In this document: piece by piece, positions 59,982 to 64,000 of the stretch
How positions within the stretch are numbered: position 1 is the stretch's first letter
Layout of the letters: each line of letters opens with the position of its first letter
NCBI GenBank assembly: GCA_002420145.1
Contig: DIHL01000079.1
Span: forward strand, 29,559 to 93,558
Direction of reading: 5' to 3'
Length of the DNA stretch: 64,000 nt
From: Bacteroidetes bacterium UBA5697
GTDB lineage: Bacteria > Bacteroidota > Bacteroidia > B-17B0 > Aurantibacillaceae
Notes under the pieces: generated by a model
The model's database searches: none
What the model saw: the letters and a program-made list of their open reading frames with translations, nothing else
What the model was told of the DNA's origin: nothing
Position numbers and translations under genes: made by a program

Positions 59982-60731
59982 TTATTTTTTTGTGATATAA
60001 ATTCTGCTTTTTGCTAAGCCTAATTTATTGAAGAAGTGAGTGAATGATACACCTAAAACGCCCATGCCGTATTTTGCACTTCGTCTGAAATTAATTGAAC
60101 TTGCTTCAGGGAAATACTTAGTAGGACAAGTAATTTCAGCTATTTGGAAACCTGCATAAAATATCTGAGAAATCATTTGATTATCAAATACAAAATCATC
60201 AGAGTTTTCGTGGTAACTAATAGTTTCTAAAATCTCTCTATTAAACGCTCTGTATCCAGTATGGTATTCGCTTAACTTTTGGTTAATTAAAATATTTTGA
60301 GTTAAAGTTAAACAACGATTAAAGATATACTTATACATTGGCATACCTCCTTTTAAAGCTCCCTTACCTAAAATACGAGATCCAAAAACAGACGGATACA
60401 AATCGTTTGCTATAATATAGCTCATGCTATGAATTAACTTAGGTGTATATTGATAATCAGGGTGCAACATAATCACAATATCAGCTCCTAATTCCAATGC
60501 TTTATCGTAACATGTTTTTTGATTACCACCGTAACCTTTATTTTTTTCGTGGCGAATAACATGCTTAATACCCAATTGACGACCAACTTCGGTAGTATTA
60601 TCCGTACTGTGATCATCCACTAAAACAACATCGTCCACAATATCAAAAGGGATTTCATCGTATGTACGCTTTAAAGTTAATGCCGCATTATAAGCTGGCA
60701 AAACAACTACTATCTTTTTTCCATTAATCAT
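59982..60731 (-). CDS. Family 2 glycosyltransferase (polyprenyl-phosphate sugar synthase-like)
   Basis: A 249-residue GT-A glycosyltransferase resembling dolichyl-phosphate mannose synthase. KIVVVLPAYNAALTLKRTYDEI opens the fold, DDVVLVDDHSTDNT supplies the nucleotide-binding aspartates, and VIMLHPDYQYTP carries the metal-binding acidic motif (D in place of DxD). GYRAFNREIL is the acceptor-side helix. There is no membrane segment. It probably transfers a sugar to a lipid carrier for envelope glycans. Confidence 0.88.
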   Translation of the reverse strand: MINGKKIVVVLPAYNAALTLKRTYDEIPFDIVDDVVLVDDHSTDNTTEVGRQLGIKHVIRHEKNKGYGGNQKTCYDKALELGADIVIMLHPDYQYTPKLIHSMSYIIANDLYPSVFGSRILGKGALKGGMPMYKYIFNRCLTLTQNILINQKLSEYHTGYRAFNREILETISYHENSDDFVFDNQMISQIFYAGFQIAEITCPTKYFPEASSINFRRSAKYGMGVLGVSFTHFFNKLGLAKSRIYITKK

Positions 60732-60737
60732 ATCCTA

Positions 60738-60745
60738 CAAAAATA
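60738..60745 (-). promoter_or_regulatory. Bacteroidota -7 box (TATTTTTG) for the glycosyltransferase gene
   Basis: An exact TAnnTTTG match ending six bases before the ATG, again placing the transcription start at or next to the start codon. Confidence 0.5.
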
Positions 60746-60807
60746 ACAAAGTTTATATAAAATGTATACTTCTCCTTAAAAAATATAATTAAATTAGACC
60801 CACAAAA

Positions 60808-62229
60808 TTGAAGACAAAAGTACTACATAGCTATTTATTAAAGGCCTATCTCCCACCCTTTTTTTTGACCCTGTTTATTGGCGTATTTGTATTTTTCTTA
60901 ATTCATGTATTTACTTACATGGACGATATCATTGGAAAAGGAATGGGCGCTTGGATTTTGACTCAATTTTTCTTTTATTCCTTTTTAACGTTTATCCCAA
61001 TTGCTATGCCTTTGGCAGTTCTGCTCTCTTCTATTATGACCTTTGGAAACTTAGCAGAAAACTATGAATTAGCTGCTATGAAATCCTCTGGATTATCATT
61101 ATTTAAAATCATCAGACCCATTTTTGTATTTATTGTCTTCTTAGCAGGCTTTACTTTTTTATTCAATAATTTTATTCTGCCCCATATCACCCTAAAATCT
61201 GCTAATTTACTTTGGGATATTCGCCAAGCCAAACCAACCTTAAGTATTAAAGAAGGCGTGTATTATAGTCAATTAGATGGCTACAGTATTAAAGTGGGAA
61301 AGAAAAGTAACGATGGGCAAACTTTATACAATGTCAATATTTATGACCATTCAGGAGGACTTGGAAACAACATTCAACTGTATGCTGATAGTGGCATGAT
61401 GAAAACATCTGCAGATACTAATTATTTACAAATTCAGCTAAATAGTGGTTCAAGATATGAAGACATCATTCAAGAAGAAACTCATAAAAAAACGCGTCCC
61501 TTAATGCAACTCCTTTATAAAGAGTTAAACATTAATGTGGATATGAGTAGTTTTAAAATGAAACAAACCAAAGAGGAGTTATTTAAAAACCATCACGAAA
61601 TGATGAACGTTTGGCAAATAAACGACGAAATGGATACGATGGATTTGGAGATTAATAAAAAATACGAAAATTTAAATTATCAATTCAACACCTACTTTTT
61701 AGCTCGCACCATCAGAACATCTGGATTTAATGTGCCTAACAAAAACATTAAACAATTTTATGCCTCACTTAGTAAAGATGAATATAGACAAGCTTTAGAA
61801 AACACTCAAAATTTAGTGCGTAGTTCCAGCGGATATATTGATTCTATTAACCAAGAAGTATTTAATAAACAATTCACTAAACTGGAATATTGTGTTGGTT
61901 GGCATAAAAAAATTAGTATTTCGTTTGCTTGTATTGTATTATTTTTTGTGGGCGCATCTCTTGGAGCCATTATCAGAAAAGGCGGCATGGGATTGCCAGT
62001 AGTTGTAGCTGTTTTATTCTTTTTATTGTATTACGTAGTGTCAATTATTTACGAAGACTTAGCGATGGAAGGTGTTTACACAGCCGCCTTTGGCTCTTGG
62101 TTTCCCTTACTCTTATTTTTACCATTAGGTATATTTTTAACTTTTAAAGCGGCAAAAGATTCTGCATTATTTGATATGTCATCTTACACAGAGCCTATTA
62201 AAAAACTATTTAAAAAGAACAATTCCTAA
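60808..62229 (+). CDS. LptF/LptG family permease (YjgP/YjgQ)
   Basis: A 473-residue inner-membrane protein of the LPS-export permease family. Three transmembrane helices (about 13-33, 50-75, 100-120), with the conserved LAENYELAAMKSSGLSLFKI coupling helix (about 77-96), are followed by a periplasmic beta-jellyroll (about 140-230). An extra helical insert of about 130 residues (about 235-365) precedes the last three helices (about 370-450). It should pair with a second permease and LptB to lift LPS; neither is adjacent. The apparent start is TTG, since the first helix would be lost with any later ATG. A glycosyltransferase follows after 3 bases. Confidence 0.88.
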   Translation: MKTKVLHSYLLKAYLPPFFLTLFIGVFVFFLIHVFTYMDDIIGKGMGAWILTQFFFYSFLTFIPIAMPLAVLLSSIMTFGNLAENYELAAMKSSGLSLFKIIRPIFVFIVFLAGFTFLFNNFILPHITLKSANLLWDIRQAKPTLSIKEGVYYSQLDGYSIKVGKKSNDGQTLYNVNIYDHSGGLGNNIQLYADSGMMKTSADTNYLQIQLNSGSRYEDIIQEETHKKTRPLMQLLYKELNINVDMSSFKMKQTKEELFKNHHEMMNVWQINDEMDTMDLEINKKYENLNYQFNTYFLARTIRTSGFNVPNKNIKQFYASLSKDEYRQALENTQNLVRSSSGYIDSINQEVFNKQFTKLEYCVGWHKKISISFACIVLFFVGASLGAIIRKGGMGLPVVVAVLFFLLYYVVSIIYEDLAMEGVYTAAFGSWFPLLLFLPLGIFLTFKAAKDSALFDMSSYTEPIKKLFKKNNS

Positions 62230-62232
62230 AGC

Positions 62233-63432
62233 ATGAAAATCCTTCAGTTATGCAATAAAGCGCCCTTTCCGGCAAACGACGGAAGTTCAATTGCTATTTT
62301 TGCTTTGGCCGAAGGATTAGCTGACAATGGTATTGAACTGCATTTATTACCCATCAACACAAAAAAACATTTTAAGCCCGAAGAAAATATTCCAACTGAT
62401 TTCAAACAAAAAACACATTACAGCTCTATCTTCAAAAACACGGATACTAGTTCTATTGGAGCTTTGCTGAATTTGTTTTCTTCACAATCTTACTTTGTAA
62501 GTCGTTTTTATTTTAAAGAATATGAGCAAGCCTTAATTCAAAAACTTAAAAGTATATCCTTTGATATCATTCAGATTGAAGGCGTGTTTATGTGTACCTA
62601 CATTCCAACAATTAGAAAATATTCAAAAGCAAAAATTGTTTTAAGAAGCCATAATGTAGAACACCAAATTTGGGAACGACATTTGGAAAACGAAAAAGTC
62701 GGTCTTAAAAAAATGTACTTAAACCTACAAAACAACCGATTAAAAGAGTTTGAAATAAAGGCCTTTAATCATGTAGATGCCATTGTTACTATTACCGATG
62801 AAGACAAAAAAACAATAAGTTCTATTTGTCCTAAAACGCCATTACACACTTGTTTAACAGGCATCAATTTAAATAGCTACCAATTTGTTGAGACAACTAA
62901 GCATCCCAACACCTTGTTTCATTTTGCATCCATGGATTGGATGCCAAATATAGAAGCAGTTGATTGGTTTATGAATAACGTGTGGCAAGATGTTTTGAAT
63001 CAAAAGCCTGATGCTAAATTGGTGTTAGCAGGTCGTGGCATGCCCGATAGATTTAAATCACGCCATGGCGTGACTAAAAACATCAACATTATTGAAGATG
63101 TGAAAGACTCTAAAGAGTTTTATGCTACTTACGATATCATGTTAGTGCCTTTATGGTCGGGAAGCGGTTTACGTATAAAATTAGTAGAAGGCTTGGCTTA
63201 TGGCAAAGCAATCATAACCACAAGCATTGGAGCCGAAGGCATCCCATACACCAATGGTAAAAACATGCTAATTGCTGATACAGCAAATGATTTTAGTAAA
63301 GCGATTGTAGATTTATTAAACAATCCACCCTTAAAACAAGACTTACAAAAAGCGGCAAGAGCCCTAGCTGAAAGCCATTTTGATTATAAAGTAAGTTCCA
63401 AACACTTAATTGATTTTTACAAAACCTTGTAA
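62233..63432 (+). CDS. Family 4 glycosyltransferase (GT-B)
   Basis: A 399-residue GT-B glycosyltransferase. The N-terminal domain begins MKILQLCNKAPFPANDGSS and carries the family-type LRSHNVEHQIWERH (about 137-150). The C-terminal domain shows FASMDWMPN, LVLAGRGMPDRF, and the nucleotide-binding LVPLWSGSGLRIKLVEGLAYGKA (about 305-327, with the conserved EGLA...G.P-type glutamate). It probably builds a surface polysaccharide or LPS core. It lies 3 bases after the LptF/LptG permease gene, so LPS assembly and export appear to be linked. Confidence 0.9.
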   Translation: MKILQLCNKAPFPANDGSSIAIFALAEGLADNGIELHLLPINTKKHFKPEENIPTDFKQKTHYSSIFKNTDTSSIGALLNLFSSQSYFVSRFYFKEYEQALIQKLKSISFDIIQIEGVFMCTYIPTIRKYSKAKIVLRSHNVEHQIWERHLENEKVGLKKMYLNLQNNRLKEFEIKAFNHVDAIVTITDEDKKTISSICPKTPLHTCLTGINLNSYQFVETTKHPNTLFHFASMDWMPNIEAVDWFMNNVWQDVLNQKPDAKLVLAGRGMPDRFKSRHGVTKNINIIEDVKDSKEFYATYDIMLVPLWSGSGLRIKLVEGLAYGKAIITTSIGAEGIPYTNGKNMLIADTANDFSKAIVDLLNNPPLKQDLQKAARALAESHFDYKVSSKHLIDFYKTL

Positions 63433-63435
63433 AAC

Positions 63436-63466
63436 AAAAAACCTCCGCCAAAGCGAAGGTTTTTTT
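63436..63466. terminator. Bidirectional terminator after the glycosyltransferase
   Basis: A hairpin with arms ACCTCCGC / GCGAAGGT (one mismatch, CAAA loop) flanked by A- and T-runs. It lies 3 bases after the glycosyltransferase stop and before the convergent lipoprotein stop. Confidence 0.85.
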
Positions 63467-63484
63467 ATAATTTGTTTTATAGTC

Positions 63485-63841
63485 TTATTTCATAATTACA
63501 GTTTTATCAACTGTTTTTCCTTCTTCTAACTTAATAATACCAACACCTTCTAATGTATCAGAAACTGCTTTAATATCTAAAATAGCTGGTAATTTAAAGG
63601 TAAAAGAAACTGATCCTGAACCATCAGAAACGCCTTCTGCTTTTAAATCTGCTTCAACTGTAGATCCTGAAGATGTTTTAACATTAGCATACAACTTAAC
63701 ATTAGCTCCAGAAACAATGTTTCCATTCTCTCTTTGAGTTTTAATAATTAACTTACAGTCTGTATTCTTCTCGCAAGAAGTAGATAAACCTAAAGTCATT
63801 AAACCAAGAGCTAGAGACGTTATGAATAATTTAAATTTCAT
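63485..63841 (-). CDS. Small lipoprotein with a CNA-B/regulatory-like domain
   Basis: A 118-residue lipoprotein. The lipobox (GLSTSC, Cys about 23) is followed by DCKLIIKTQRENGNIVSGANVKLYANV, a carboxypeptidase-regulatory/CNA-B-type beta sandwich with SDGSGSVSFTFKLP as the central strand pair. Such small domains occur in envelope proteins of unknown role. It is monocistronic. Confidence 0.82.
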   Translation of the reverse strand: MKFKLFITSLALGLMTLGLSTSCEKNTDCKLIIKTQRENGNIVSGANVKLYANVKTSSGSTVEADLKAEGVSDGSGSVSFTFKLPAILDIKAVSDTLEGVGIIKLEEGKTVDKTVIMK

Positions 63842-63882
63842 TTTATTTTTATATTAATGATATTGGATTAATATTTGTACCC

Positions 63883-63890
63883 CAAATATA
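63883..63890 (-). promoter_or_regulatory. Bacteroidota -7 box (TATATTTG) for the small lipoprotein gene
   Basis: An exact TAnnTTTG match 41 bases before the ATG, predicting a leader of about 35 bases. Confidence 0.55.
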
Positions 63891-63907
63891 CTAAAAAATT
63901 ATACAAA

Positions 63908-64000
63908 ATGTATCTTAAAGCAATAATATTGAGTCTAAGTCTGGTTTTAATGATTAAACAAGGATTTTCTCAAACCTTTTCTAAAGAAACCATCCTAATT
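63908..64000 (+). CDS. Exported protein, N-terminal fragment (cut by window end)
   Basis: The first 31 codons of a gene that runs out of the window. The residues MYLKAIILSLSLVLMIKQGF, then SQ and TFSKE, look like a signal peptide with cleavage after the FSQ motif common in this window's exported proteins. It is divergent from the small lipoprotein gene. No family can be assigned from so short a piece. Confidence 0.6.
   Translation, partial: MYLKAIILSLSLVLMIKQGFSQTFSKETILI

Overview
This AT-rich, gene-dense window looks like ordinary chromosome of a member of the Bacteroidota, with no phage, IS element or CRISPR array seen. The assignment rests on several independent marks. Four proteins end in the type B (gliding-motility-associated) C-terminal sorting domain of the type IX secretion system (T9SS). 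There is a PorP/SprF protein, PorE-like TPR/PD40/OmpA proteins, an alternative bacteroidete GlmU, and DUF4159 and DUF2851 proteins. Most starts lack a Shine-Dalgarno sequence, and -7 boxes of the form TAnnTTTG precede many genes. A flavobacterial or related lineage is likely, but I cannot fix the genus.

Layout. 0-2 kb: the end of lon, an ECF sigma factor, and a START-like protein fused to a histone-H1-like lysine-rich arm. 2.1-7.7 kb: mutL, two rhomboid proteins, a TPR/PD40 protein and a DUF4159 protein on the + strand. 7.7-8.05 kb: the only gene-free stretch over 300 bases; it holds REP-like palindromes and a terminator. 8.05-12.1 kb: ferredoxin and a divergent run of acyl-CoA reductase, a protein that is almost only a type B sorting domain, and an ABC ATPase; then a two-gene nucleotidyltransferase module resembling a toxin-antitoxin pair. 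12.2-16 kb: a minus-strand run of fabD, a barrel protein, alanine dehydrogenase, a small membrane protein and a WcaF-like acetyltransferase. 16.1-23.6 kb: an AddB-like nuclease, then tolC, hlyD, tsaB and a lipid kinase.

23.7-43.7 kb is the most distinctive part: 20 kb of minus-strand surface-protein genes. In transcription order they are a 1261-aa fibre-like protein, a small type B protein, a 1505-aa SprB-repeat adhesin, PorP/SprF, and a PorE-like OmpA protein, all separated by 2-18 bases. A hairpin follows, then a 1515-aa protein with an N-terminal barrel, ten Ig-like repeats and three copies of a Cys/His motif, then alternative GlmU, and finally a type B protein with a tetranucleotide repeat in its signal-peptide codons. 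The cluster reads as an adhesin factory: secreted cargo, its dedicated outer-membrane partner (PorP/SprF) and a peptidoglycan anchor made together.

43.9-51.6 kb (minus): an RCK potassium channel, PspC, DUF2851, DinB, a lipoprotein cytochrome c, a zinc-motif-less M16 protein, a sigma-54 activator and miaB. 51.9-64 kb: topA with a lysine-rich tail, an LpxR-like protein, a thioesterase, DUF6155, a glyoxalase-like protein, a Cys-loop-type ligand-gated channel homologue, a HAD hydrolase, a CAT-anticodon tRNA, two lipoproteins, two glycosyltransferases, an LptF/LptG permease, and the first 31 codons of an exported protein at the window end. All functional calls are from reading motifs; no database search was run.
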